A stretch of DNA of 10,621 nucleotides. Source: Bacteroidota bacterium (GTDB lineage Bacteria; Bacteroidota; Ignavibacteria; T3Sed10-11). Location: the NCBI GenBank assembly GCA_007128495.1, contig SKXH01000102.1, positions 1-10,621 on the forward strand, given 5' to 3'. The translations under genes were made by a program, and so were the position numbers. The notes under the pieces were generated by a model. That model searched no databases. It was not told the origin of the DNA and saw only the letters and a program-made list of their open reading frames with translations. Shown in pieces: positions 1 to 7,629 of this stretch (position 1 is the first letter of the stretch; each line of letters begins with the position of its first letter).

Positions 1-1404
1 ATCGTTTCCTGGCTCGCCGGTGTATTAAACATTACTGCAACTCACCCCGGCACCGGTGAAGAAATCCGCGCTGTGAACCTCCTCAGCAGCGACCAGATCC
101 GGCACATATTCGTAAATATGACTACAACATTCACCGACTTCCCGCCACTCGGCATGGTGCTCGTTGTTATGCTCGGTATCGGCGTTGCAGAGCGAACAGG
201 GTTGATTGCGGTCGGCTTAAGAGCGTTTGTATCATGGATGCCGCCGTGGTTAATAACGATCGCACTTGTTACCGCCGGTCAGCTCTCAAGTATAGCAGCA
301 GATGCCGGCTACGTTGTGCTGGTCCCGCTCGGTGCAGCAATATTCTGGGGTATGGGGCGACATCCTCTCGCCGGTCTTGCCGCTGCTTTTGCCGGTGTAT
401 CCGGTGGTTTTGGAGCTAATATTATCATAACAGCGCTTGATCCGCTTCTTGCCGGTTTTACTGAACCCGCGGCACAAATACTCGATCCAGCATATACGGT
501 TGACCCGACGGCAAACTGGTGGATCATGGCTGCCCTTGTTCCCGTCACCTCGCTTGCCGGTTGGTACGTGACCGAGCGGATTGTCGAACCGCGGCTGGGT
601 AAGTATCATGATGTGGAAGGACTTACCAAGGAAGACGATTCATTAAAACCGGAAGAAAAAAAGGGACTCACAGCCGCTGTCATAACTGTATTAGCAGCAC
701 TTGGTGTTGTCGCCTATATGTCGATACCGTCAGACGGAATTTTACGCGGCGATGACGGAAGCATTCGTCCTTTACTCGACAGCATCGTACCACTGATGAT
801 GTTTATCTTCATTATTCCCGGTATAGTGTACGGAATTATTACTAAAACCATTAAAGGTGATAAGGATGCTGCAAAGATGACTGCCGATTCAATGGCAAGT
901 ATGGGTGGTTATATTGTGCTCGCATTCGTTGCCGCACAATTTGTTGCATTCTTTAACTGGTCGAATCTCGGTATTATTACCGCAATATCAGGTGCCGGTG
1001 CGCTCCAAGCAATCGGTTTGACGGGAATACCACTGATCGTTGCTTTCGTGCTTGTCGCATCATTTATAAATCTGATCATTGGAAGCGCCTCGGCAAAATG
1101 GGCTATTATGGCACCGATCTTTGTTCCGATGCTCATGTTGATGGGATATTCACCCGAGTTAACGCAGGCGGCTTATCGTATCGGTGACTCATATACGAAT
1201 ATTCTTACACCGCTGTTACCCTACTTCCCGTTGATCATTACATTTGCACAGAAGTATGTCAAGGATACGGGAATCGGAACGATCATCGCACTTATGCTGC
1301 CGTTTGCAATTTTCATCGCGCTTGTACGTATTCCGGTGCTTATCATCTGGATGCTGGCCGGCTTCCCGCTCGGACCGGATGCACCAATGTATTATACACC
1401 ATAA
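1..1404 (+). CDS. AbgT-family transporter, 5' end missing (partial)
   Basis: An integral inner-membrane transporter of the AbgT family (E. coli AbgT, Neisseria MtrF, YdaH). Members take up p-aminobenzoyl-glutamate, and some are reported to export antifolate drugs; the substrate here is unknown. The frame is open from base 1 to the stop at 1402-1404, giving 467 visible residues. The family is usually about 500-510 aa, so only some tens of residues are missing on the left. A GTG at 73 could be read as a start, but family-like sequence (ITATHPGTGEEIRAV) continues upstream, so I treat the gene as truncated by the window edge. Family landmarks are ADAGYVVLVPLGAAIF, the re-entrant segment TALDPLLAGF (Asp codon 439-441), SASAKWAIMAPIFVPM (Trp codon 1099-1101), and YRIGDSYTNILTPLLPYFPL (Arg codon 1177-1179). 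These Asp, Trp and Arg positions are, as I recall, where functional residues of MtrF/YdaH lie. A charged cytoplasmic loop (near 610-665) separates the two halves. The gene converges on the ABC operon. Confidence 0.93.
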   Translation: MVSWLAGVLNITATHPGTGEEIRAVNLLSSDQIRHIFVNMTTTFTDFPPLGMVLVVMLGIGVAERTGLIAVGLRAFVSWMPPWLITIALVTAGQLSSIAADAGYVVLVPLGAAIFWGMGRHPLAGLAAAFAGVSGGFGANIIITALDPLLAGFTEPAAQILDPAYTVDPTANWWIMAALVPVTSLAGWYVTERIVEPRLGKYHDVEGLTKEDDSLKPEEKKGLTAAVITVLAALGVVAYMSIPSDGILRGDDGSIRPLLDSIVPLMMFIFIIPGIVYGIITKTIKGDKDAAKMTADSMASMGGYIVLAFVAAQFVAFFNWSNLGIITAISGAGALQAIGLTGIPLIVAFVLVASFINLIIGSASAKWAIMAPIFVPMLMLMGYSPELTQAAYRIGDSYTNILTPLLPYFPLIITFAQKYVKDTGIGTIIALMLPFAIFIALVRIPVLIIWMLAGFPLGPDAPMYYTP

Positions 1405-1739
1405 GGAACAGGTGTAAGTAATCAGCGTTCAGTAGCAAGGAAATAAAACCTGGTGAAAAAAGCTGGAGTCCATCTCATATCGACTGTCGAATTTTCAGCG
1501 CAGTGTGAGATGGACTTCTTTTAATGTCTCGATAACACATCCTGATCGAACGGCGGATCAACATACGGTCTCCTCGTAAGTTCGAGATAAATCTCCCATC
1601 ATCATTTTTATATGAAATTGTGGATGAAATGCGTACGCGCATCGAAACTCTTTTTATGCCGAACATATGGATTAACCACGCCGACTATCTCACCACACAA
1701 TATCATATCGGGGGGATCTTTAAAAAAACGTTTATCGAA
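1405..1739. other. Convergent intergenic region
   Basis: This is 335 bp between the stop of the AbgT gene (plus) and the stop of the second ABC gene (minus). It holds the inverted repeat at 1465-1522 described separately. Short open frames exist, such as a minus-strand frame 1666-1475 with an AGGAGACC stretch before an internal ATG near 1563. Their products are basic and low in information, I recognise no family, and one runs through the terminator stem. On the minus strand a run of seven T lies about 12 nt past the ABC stop (near 1722-1728), but I see no stem in front of it. I see no gene here. Confidence 0.6.
1465..1522. terminator. Candidate bidirectional intrinsic terminator
   Basis: An 11-bp perfect inverted repeat, AGTCCATCTCA (1467-1477) against TGAGATGGACT (1506-1516), is extended on the plus strand by a G-U and a G-C pair at its base (1465-1466 with 1517-1518). 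TTTT follows directly at 1519-1522. It sits about 60 nt past the AbgT stop, as expected of that gene's terminator. On the minus strand the same stem is followed after 5 nt by TTTTTT (plus-strand A run 1456-1461), so it could also stop the ABC operon about 220 nt past its last stop codon. The loop is long for an intrinsic terminator (about 25-28 nt), and the minus-strand T run is offset. It is therefore more convincing in the plus direction. Confidence 0.55.
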
Positions 1740-3566
1740 TTATCTGCTTTCCGGTATATTATTAACAATCTCACCGGTACTCTGACCACGCTCCACCCCG
1801 ATCTGTTCTTTATACTGCAACTGATACAACCGGTAATAGATCCCCTGTTGTGCGAGCAGTTCGTGATGCTTGCCGATCTCGCGTATCTTTCCTTTGTGCA
1901 TCACGATGATCTTGTCGGCTCGCTGAATCGTTGAGAGCCGGTGAGCGATTACGATCGATGTTCTTCCCCTGAGCATTCTCTGAATGGCCTGCTGTATAAG
2001 AATTTCCGTTTCGGTATCCACACTGCTGGTTGCTTCGTCGAGTATCAGGATCTTCGGATCGACGGCAAGCGCCCGTGCAAACGATAACAATTGTTTTTGT
2101 CCCACTGAAAGTGTTGCACCACGTTCCTTAACCTGTTCGTGGTAGCCCTGCGGCAACCGTTCGATAAACTTATCCGCACCGACTGCAGCGCATACTTCGC
2201 GTACACGGTCCATTGTTATACTTTCATCACCGAGTGTGATATTGTTCTTGATATCGCCCGAGAACACAAATACATCCTGCAACACGGTCGCAATGTGTTT
2301 TCTGAGCTCCGCCTTTCTTACTGTTCGTATATCAATGCCGTCGACCAGTATTTCGCCCTCCTGAATATCATAGAACCGCGTCATCAGATTGATAATGGAG
2401 GTCTTGCCTGCGCCGGTCGCACCGACAAGCGCGACGGATTCACCCGGTTTTACATGAAAGGATACATCGCGCAGTACATATTCGTCATCGTTATAGGCAA
2501 ACCATACGTTTTTGTATTCTATCTCTCCCCTGACCGTATCCAACTCAACCGGCTTCTCCGGATCGGGAATGAGCGATTTATCATCGAGCAATTTGAATAC
2601 TCGTTCCGAGGATGCCATTGCCGTTTGCATAATATTATATTTCTCGGCAAGGTCGCGTATCGGCCGGAAGAACATTTCGGTATACTGAATGAAAGATACC
2701 AGAATACCGATGGTCAATGTTCCCTGCACAACGCTTCCCCCACCGTACCATATGATCAATCCTATTGCAACGGCGCTGATAAGTTCTACAACGGGATAAA
2801 ATACCGCATGATAAAATATCGAACGCATATATGCATCGCGATACTCCGAATTGATACGTTTGAACTGATCGCGCGCTTTCTTCTCACGGTTAAAGATCTG
2901 CAGGATAACCGTACCGCTGATATGTTCCTGAAGGAATGCATTTAACCGGGCAAGATGTCTTCGCACTTCGCGGTACGCTTCACGGGCTTTCCGTCTGAAA
3001 ACCCACGTCGCATAAAACAAAAACGGCAGCACCGTGAGCGTCACCAGCGATAGCTCCCAGCTCATAAAGAACATAAAAACAAGTATCCAGAAAATTACAA
3101 AGATATCGCTGAATATGGTTACTACCCCTGCAGAGAACATATCGTTGAGCGATTCGACGTCGTTTGTGGTCCGGGTAACCAGTCTCCCGATCGGATTCTT
3201 ATCGAAAAAGCGGAGCGACAGGCGTTGTAAATATTCGAACACCTGCATCCGAAGATCGAAGATCGCCTTCTGTCCGATCCATTGGGTTGCATAGTTCATA
3301 ACATACTGAAGAAAACCCTGCATGATGAGCAGAATGAATAAGATACCGATCAGCGTCATCAAACCGGTATGATCGCCGACCAGAATATAGTCATCGATGG
3401 CAACTTTGGTCACATACGGGCGCACGGGTCCCATGGCAGCAAAGATGATATTCAACACAATAGCCGCGATCACGTATTTACGATACGGTTTTAAATACGA
3501 CAACAATCGCCGCATCAAATTCGCATCGTATGCCTTTCCTACTATTTCGTCGGAGTACATTGCCAT
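1740..3566 (-). CDS. ABC exporter half-transporter, canonical-Glu subunit (BmrD/TM288-like)
   Basis: A 608-aa fused permease-ATPase half-transporter of the type I ABC exporter fold in the inner membrane, probably an exporter of drugs or lipids. The first ~310 residues carry about six membrane segments (near 32-56, 70-95, 145-190 and 255-305). The ATPase domain has A-loop Tyr358, Walker A GATGAGKT (382-389), Q-loop Gln430, signature LSVGQ (486-490), Walker B ILILD with catalytic Glu511, D-loop SSVD, and H-loop His542. LSVGQ instead of LSGGQ is typical of one partner in heterodimeric exporters (YheH/BmrD, YfiB/YfiC and MdlA/MdlB types). It lies 78 bp downstream of the other ABC gene, on the same strand, and is last in the operon. 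The start is ATG at 3566-3564; a second ATG two codons on is equally possible, and neither has a clear Shine-Dalgarno site. ABC exporter identity is secure; the transported molecule cannot be read from sequence. Confidence 0.95.
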   Translation of the reverse strand: MAMYSDEIVGKAYDANLMRRLLSYLKPYRKYVIAAIVLNIIFAAMGPVRPYVTKVAIDDYILVGDHTGLMTLIGILFILLIMQGFLQYVMNYATQWIGQKAIFDLRMQVFEYLQRLSLRFFDKNPIGRLVTRTTNDVESLNDMFSAGVVTIFSDIFVIFWILVFMFFMSWELSLVTLTVLPFLFYATWVFRRKAREAYREVRRHLARLNAFLQEHISGTVILQIFNREKKARDQFKRINSEYRDAYMRSIFYHAVFYPVVELISAVAIGLIIWYGGGSVVQGTLTIGILVSFIQYTEMFFRPIRDLAEKYNIMQTAMASSERVFKLLDDKSLIPDPEKPVELDTVRGEIEYKNVWFAYNDDEYVLRDVSFHVKPGESVALVGATGAGKTSIINLMTRFYDIQEGEILVDGIDIRTVRKAELRKHIATVLQDVFVFSGDIKNNITLGDESITMDRVREVCAAVGADKFIERLPQGYHEQVKERGATLSVGQKQLLSFARALAVDPKILILDEATSSVDTETEILIQQAIQRMLRGRTSIVIAHRLSTIQRADKIIVMHKGKIREIGKHHELLAQQGIYYRLYQLQYKEQIGVERGQSTGEIVNNIPESR

Positions 3567-3644
3567 GGGAATTACAGGTTACGGCTTATCCACCGACGCC
3601 TAAAAACGGCTCCGGCGGACAAGCGAGTTACAAATTCAAGTATT

Positions 3645-5390
3645 TTACATCTCATCGAGTTCTTTTTCGAGTAATTGTTTTTTATGCAAGTTTGCATAAA
3701 TTCCACCACGCTCTACAAGTTCGTCATGGGTGCCGCGTTCGACGATCGAGCCGTTATCGAGCACAACGATCTCGTCGGCTTCCTTGACCGTTGAAATACG
3801 ATGGCTGATCAGCAGGGTTGTGCGCTCGCGCATTTCATCACGGAGTCTTGCAAGTATTGCCTCCTCGGTATAGGTATCCACCGATGAGAAAGCATCGTCG
3901 AGAATAAGAATTCTCGGATCACGCGCCAATGCGCGCGCAAGACTCGCTCTTTGTTTCTGACCGCCGGAAAGCGTGATCCCCCGCTCACCGATTATCGTTT
4001 CGAATTTTTTCGGGAAATCCTCCACATCCCCCGACAAATGCGCAATATCTGCAACCCGTTCGACCAATTGTTTCTCGGTTCCGCCGTTTCCGAAAGCGAT
4101 ATTTTCGCGGATCGACTCGGAAAAGAGAAATGTTTCCTGCGGTACATACCCGATATGCGACCGCAGTGTATTCAGCGGTATCTTTTCGATCGGATGACCG
4201 TCGATCAGGAGCTTTCCATGTTCGACATCATACAACCGGGGTATTAAAGAAACCAGGGTCGTCTTACCCGAGCCGGTAAAACCGATCACGCCCACGGATT
4301 TACCTGCCGGAATATCGAGATCGATATTTTTTAAAACCGGCTCGTTTTCATTGTCATAGGAAAACGTCACGTTTTTAAATGATATGTGACCCTGTAATTC
4401 AGTAATCGAATAATCCGTATCCGGACCGTCTTTGATCTCAGGTTCAATATCGAATATTCGATTCAGACGCCCCATCGATGCGGCTGCACGTTGAATGATG
4501 TTAAACACCCAGCCGAAAGCGATCATCGGCCAGATGAGCATGCCGAGATAGATCATCATCGCGGTGACATCGCCCATGGTCATTCGTCCTTCAATGACGC
4601 TGAATCCCCCGTACCACAATACGACAATGATCGAAATACCGACAAGCAAATATAACAGCGGTCTTGTAAGCGATTGCACGCGGACGAGCCCCATATTCCG
4701 CCGGTAATATTCTTCGCTCAGCTCTTTGAACTGATCGACCTCATAGTCCTCACGGGTAAATGCTTTGATCACACGGATACCCGACAGGTTCTCTTGTGCA
4801 CGCGCCGTTATATTCGAGAATTGCTCCTGTATGCGGATCGTTTTCCGGTGAACGATCCTGCCGATGAAAAACACAACTATCGAAATCAACGGCAAAGGCA
4901 AAAGAGCGAGGAGCGTTAAGGTGCTATTTATCGATAACATAATGCCGAGTATAATTACAAATCCTACCAGCGTACTTGTTGAATACATAATCCCGGGCCC
5001 GAGGAAATTCCGCACCTGATTGATATCATTGGTAGTGTGCGCCATCAAATCGCCGGTTGTCGAGTTATGATAGAACGGAATGGAGAGCCGCTGAAGATGT
5101 GTGTAGAAATCGTTACGGAGCTCGTATTCTATTTTACGTGATGCGACGATGATCGTCTGCCGGGTGGCAAATGAAAACAAACCGCTCAGCGCGGTAGCGA
5201 TAACGACCATCGCTCCGTACTCGAAGAACTGCCGCATGGTGGCCTCTTCCTGCAATCCGTCAACCGCCTCGCGGATGATCAACGGCACAAGCACTTCGAA
5301 TACGTTCGAAAACAGGATTGCCCCGAAACCTGCAATGAGCAGCCAGCGATGTCGTCGAAAATATGGTTTTAATCTGTATAGACTATCCAA
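3645..5390 (-). CDS. ABC exporter half-transporter, degenerate-site subunit (BmrC/TM287-like)
   Basis: A 581-aa half-transporter with an N-terminal six-segment membrane domain (segments near 17-40, 56-78, 130-178, 242-262 and 270-300) and a C-terminal ATPase. Motifs are A-loop Tyr345, Walker A GFTGSGKT (370-377), Q-loop Gln418, canonical signature LSGGQ (474-478), Walker B ILILD with Asp499 where the catalytic Glu is expected (LDDAFSSVD), and H-loop His530. Glu-to-Asp at this position marks the degenerate partner in heterodimeric exporters such as BmrC and TM287. With the downstream gene it should form one asymmetric exporter. The start is TTG (5390-5388). It is the most upstream start possible, because TAA immediately precedes it in frame, and it overlaps the last 8 bases of serS, suggesting coupled translation. 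Only a weak GAG lies upstream. The N-terminus (DSLYRLKPYFRRHRW) looks like a normal family beginning. Confidence 0.95.
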   Translation of the reverse strand: MDSLYRLKPYFRRHRWLLIAGFGAILFSNVFEVLVPLIIREAVDGLQEEATMRQFFEYGAMVVIATALSGLFSFATRQTIIVASRKIEYELRNDFYTHLQRLSIPFYHNSTTGDLMAHTTNDINQVRNFLGPGIMYSTSTLVGFVIILGIMLSINSTLTLLALLPLPLISIVVFFIGRIVHRKTIRIQEQFSNITARAQENLSGIRVIKAFTREDYEVDQFKELSEEYYRRNMGLVRVQSLTRPLLYLLVGISIIVVLWYGGFSVIEGRMTMGDVTAMMIYLGMLIWPMIAFGWVFNIIQRAAASMGRLNRIFDIEPEIKDGPDTDYSITELQGHISFKNVTFSYDNENEPVLKNIDLDIPAGKSVGVIGFTGSGKTTLVSLIPRLYDVEHGKLLIDGHPIEKIPLNTLRSHIGYVPQETFLFSESIRENIAFGNGGTEKQLVERVADIAHLSGDVEDFPKKFETIIGERGITLSGGQKQRASLARALARDPRILILDDAFSSVDTYTEEAILARLRDEMRERTTLLISHRISTVKEADEIVVLDNGSIVERGTHDELVERGGIYANLHKKQLLEKELDEM

Positions 5391-6678
5391 TTATCTCAAA
5401 ACCGGTATAGGGTTGTAAAACTTTCGGAACAATTATTTTTCCTTCAGGTGTCTGGTAATTCTCTAATAACGCTACCATAAGCCGTGAAGTTGCAAGACCT
5501 GAGCCGTTCAATGTATGAACGAATAATGGTTTCGATTTCGGATCGGGTTTATAGCGGATATTCATTCTTCGCGCCTGAAAATCCTCAAAGTTACTGCAGC
5601 TCGATGCCTCAAGCCATTTCTGTTCTGCCGGCGCCCACACTTCAATATCATAACATTTGGAGGCGGCAAAGCTGAGATCGCCGCTGGCAAGGAGCTGCAC
5701 ACGGTACGGTATCTTTAATTCTTTCAAGATTACCTCTGCATGTCCGACAAGTTGGTCGAGTTGATCGTACGATTCCTCTGCTTTTGTAAACCGCACCATT
5801 TCAACTTTATTGAACTGATGAACACGAAGAAAACCCTTGGTTTCCTTCCCGTATGATCCCGCCTCGCGGCGAAAGCACGCCGAATATCCCACATACGCGA
5901 GGGGAAGCTCATCAACGGACAACATCTCATCACGATGCATGTTTGTAATAGGGACTTCAGCTGTCGGGATCGGGAACACATCGTCGAGTTCACAGCGGTA
6001 CATATCCTCCGATAATTTCGGAAGCTGCCCGGTTCCCGTCATAGATTCCCGGTTGACAAGAAACGGCGGAAACACTTCGGTATAACCATGCCTGGATGTG
6101 TGAATGGTGATCATATAATTAATGAGCGCCCGTTCGAGTGTGGCACCTTTTCCGATAAATAACGGAAATCCGCTGCCGCTGATCTTTGCACCCCGTTCGA
6201 AGTCGAGAATGTTGAGTTTCTTACCGAGCTGCACGTGATCGAGCGGTTTAAAATCAAGCGTATCGTGCGGTGTAAATCCCAGTACTGTATCGTCGGGTTT
6301 CCAATCCCGCACCATAACGTTATCGCTTTCATCCGGCCCGACCGGCACACTTTCGTGCGGAACGTTCGGGATCCAGAGCATCACATTATCGATTTTTTCC
6401 TTAACCGTTCGAAGCTCATCGTCAAGTGCCTTTATTTTATCGGAAACACCTTTCATTTCCGCAATGAGCTCGTCGGCATTTTTCCCTTCCTTTTTCAATT
6501 TGCCTACTTCGGCGCTTACGGAATTGCGCTTACTTTTCAGCGCTTCGACTTCACGTATTAATTCTCTTCTTCTGGCATCGAGCTTTAAAACATCGTCGAG
6601 TCTGTCTTTCTCGTGTTTTTTCGCTATACCCTCACGCACGGCTTCGGTTTGTTCGCGTATGGTTTTTAGATCTAACAT
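5383..6678 (-). CDS. serS: Seryl-tRNA synthetase
   Basis: A class II aminoacyl-tRNA synthetase that charges tRNA-Ser (and tRNA-Sec) with serine in the cytosol. It is 431 aa, matching the usual length (E. coli about 430). Residues about 27-100 form the charged, heptad-like antiparallel coiled-coil arm that grips the long variable arm of tRNA-Ser. The catalytic core follows, with the serine-binding TAE motif (Thr239-Ala-Glu241), motif 2 (FRREAGSYGKETKGFLRVHQF, from Phe269 with Arg270) and motif 3 (GSGLATSR, 392-399, ending in the ATP-binding Arg399). I start at ATG 6678-6676 (MLDLKTIREQ), the normal family N-terminus, with GGAAAG just upstream. A TTG four codons earlier (6690) is in frame but would place that ribosome site inside the gene. 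It lies 33 bp after the RmlD-like gene, and its last codons overlap the TTG start of the first ABC gene. All key residues seen are intact. Confidence 0.98.
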   Translation of the reverse strand: MLDLKTIREQTEAVREGIAKKHEKDRLDDVLKLDARRRELIREVEALKSKRNSVSAEVGKLKKEGKNADELIAEMKGVSDKIKALDDELRTVKEKIDNVMLWIPNVPHESVPVGPDESDNVMVRDWKPDDTVLGFTPHDTLDFKPLDHVQLGKKLNILDFERGAKISGSGFPLFIGKGATLERALINYMITIHTSRHGYTEVFPPFLVNRESMTGTGQLPKLSEDMYRCELDDVFPIPTAEVPITNMHRDEMLSVDELPLAYVGYSACFRREAGSYGKETKGFLRVHQFNKVEMVRFTKAEESYDQLDQLVGHAEVILKELKIPYRVQLLASGDLSFAASKCYDIEVWAPAEQKWLEASSCSNFEDFQARRMNIRYKPDPKSKPLFVHTLNGSGLATSRLMVALLENYQTPEGKIIVPKVLQPYTGFEIIG

Positions 6679-6682
6679 TTTT

Positions 6683-6688
6683 CTTTCC
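6683..6688 (-). promoter_or_regulatory. Ribosome binding site of serS
   Basis: GGAAAG on the minus strand, 4 nt before the ATG at 6678. It decides the serS start, since the alternative TTG at 6690 would lie upstream of it. Confidence 0.55.
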
Positions 6689-6711
6689 AATTGTTAATGT
6701 ATCGGTTAGTA

Positions 6712-7629
6712 TTACAAGTCTTCATAGTTTCGAGATTCAAGCTGTTTACGGAGCACACTCAATCCTTCACGGACACTCGACATTCGGATACTCAATTCCA
6801 TCTGCGCTTTTTGCGTCATAAATTCGGCGTAGCGCGGGCGTGGAGCGGCCTGATGGAATTCATCGCTGGAAATCGGCTGAATTAAATTTTTATTTAACTT
6901 AAACGTATCGGCAACAGCCACGGCAAAATCATATCTGCTCGTAACCTCGGAACCGCTGATATGATAAAGGCCGGTGCGCTCCAGTTCGATGATCTTGATC
7001 AGCCCGTACCCGAGATCGTCTACAAACGTCGGCTGCCCGTACTGATCGACCACGACATTAATTTTATTCCCCGATGATAAATTTTGCAATACCCAGAGAG
7101 CAAAATTCGGTTTCACATCGATACCACTGCCGTAGAGGATCATTGTCCGGACGATGGTATGTCGTATACCGGCGCCGCGCAATACATTCTCGCTGGCTAA
7201 TTTTGTTCGCCCGTAATAATTCAACGGATTGGGGGGCGCGGATTCATCAAGCGGTGCTTTTTCTCCATCGAACACATAGTCGGTCGACATATGCACGATA
7301 CTCGCGTCTGTAATACGTGCAGCTTCTGCAAGGTACTCGACAGACTTCACATTATATAACTGTGCCTTTTCCCTTTGGTCCTCGCAGTCGTCGACCCGCG
7401 TATATGCCGCGGTATTCACGATCACATCCGGTTTATACTCCTGAATATTTTCCCACACCTGCTTTCTATCTGTAATATCGAGCTGTCGATATCGTATACC
7501 GGGATTATTGAAAACAGATCGGTCTTCTAATCCGGTAATAAGTATCGAATTCTTTGTTTCCCGCACTAATAATCGTGTTAACGCCTGTCCGAGAAGTCCG
7601 TTCCCGCCTGTGATCAATATCAGTTTCAT
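6712..7629 (-). CDS. RmlD-like NAD(P)-dependent sugar-nucleotide reductase (extended SDR)
   Basis: A 305-aa cytosolic oxidoreductase of the extended short-chain dehydrogenase superfamily, closest in pattern to RmlD (dTDP-4-dehydrorhamnose reductase). The Rossmann dinucleotide site is at the start (GGNGLLG, 8-14). Further landmarks are VNTAAYTRVDDCE (about 71-83), the MSTDYVFDG strand with Ser115/Thr116, and the catalytic pair Tyr139-x-x-x-Lys143 (YGRTK). The C-terminal half carries the substrate domain, including QPTFVDDLG and APRPRYAEF, which corresponds to the RmlD substrate loop. No rmlA, rmlB or rmlC neighbour is seen, so a dTDP-rhamnose role is not supported by context; another nucleotide-sugar or an RmlD-fold relative is equally possible. 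ATG at 7629-7627 overlaps the stop of the kinase gene by 4 bp (ATGA) and has GAGGAC upstream, so the two are probably translationally coupled. Confidence 0.88.
   Translation of the reverse strand: MKLILITGGNGLLGQALTRLLVRETKNSILITGLEDRSVFNNPGIRYRQLDITDRKQVWENIQEYKPDVIVNTAAYTRVDDCEDQREKAQLYNVKSVEYLAEAARITDASIVHMSTDYVFDGEKAPLDESAPPNPLNYYGRTKLASENVLRGAGIRHTIVRTMILYGSGIDVKPNFALWVLQNLSSGNKINVVVDQYGQPTFVDDLGYGLIKIIELERTGLYHISGSEVTSRYDFAVAVADTFKLNKNLIQPISSDEFHQAAPRPRYAEFMTQKAQMELSIRMSSVREGLSVLRKQLESRNYEDL

Noticed and set aside
1475..1666. 63-aa minus-strand frame in the convergent gap, with AGGAGACC before an internal ATG
   Set aside because: No family resemblance, very basic composition, and it reads through the terminator-like stem.
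1620..1934. 104-aa plus-strand frame crossing into the ABC gene
   Set aside because: Most of it is antisense to the conserved ABC C-terminus; no start signal or recognisable domain.
2139..2945. 268-aa plus-strand open frame
   Set aside because: Antisense to the ABC gene over its ATPase and membrane regions; no domain is recognisable, and the ABC frame is unambiguous.
3567..3644. Possible terminator or attenuator in the 78-bp gap between the ABC genes (minus-strand GTTTTTA after a GC-rich stretch)
   Set aside because: The best stem is only about 3 bp (TCC-GCC-GGA), too weak. The two subunits need joint expression.
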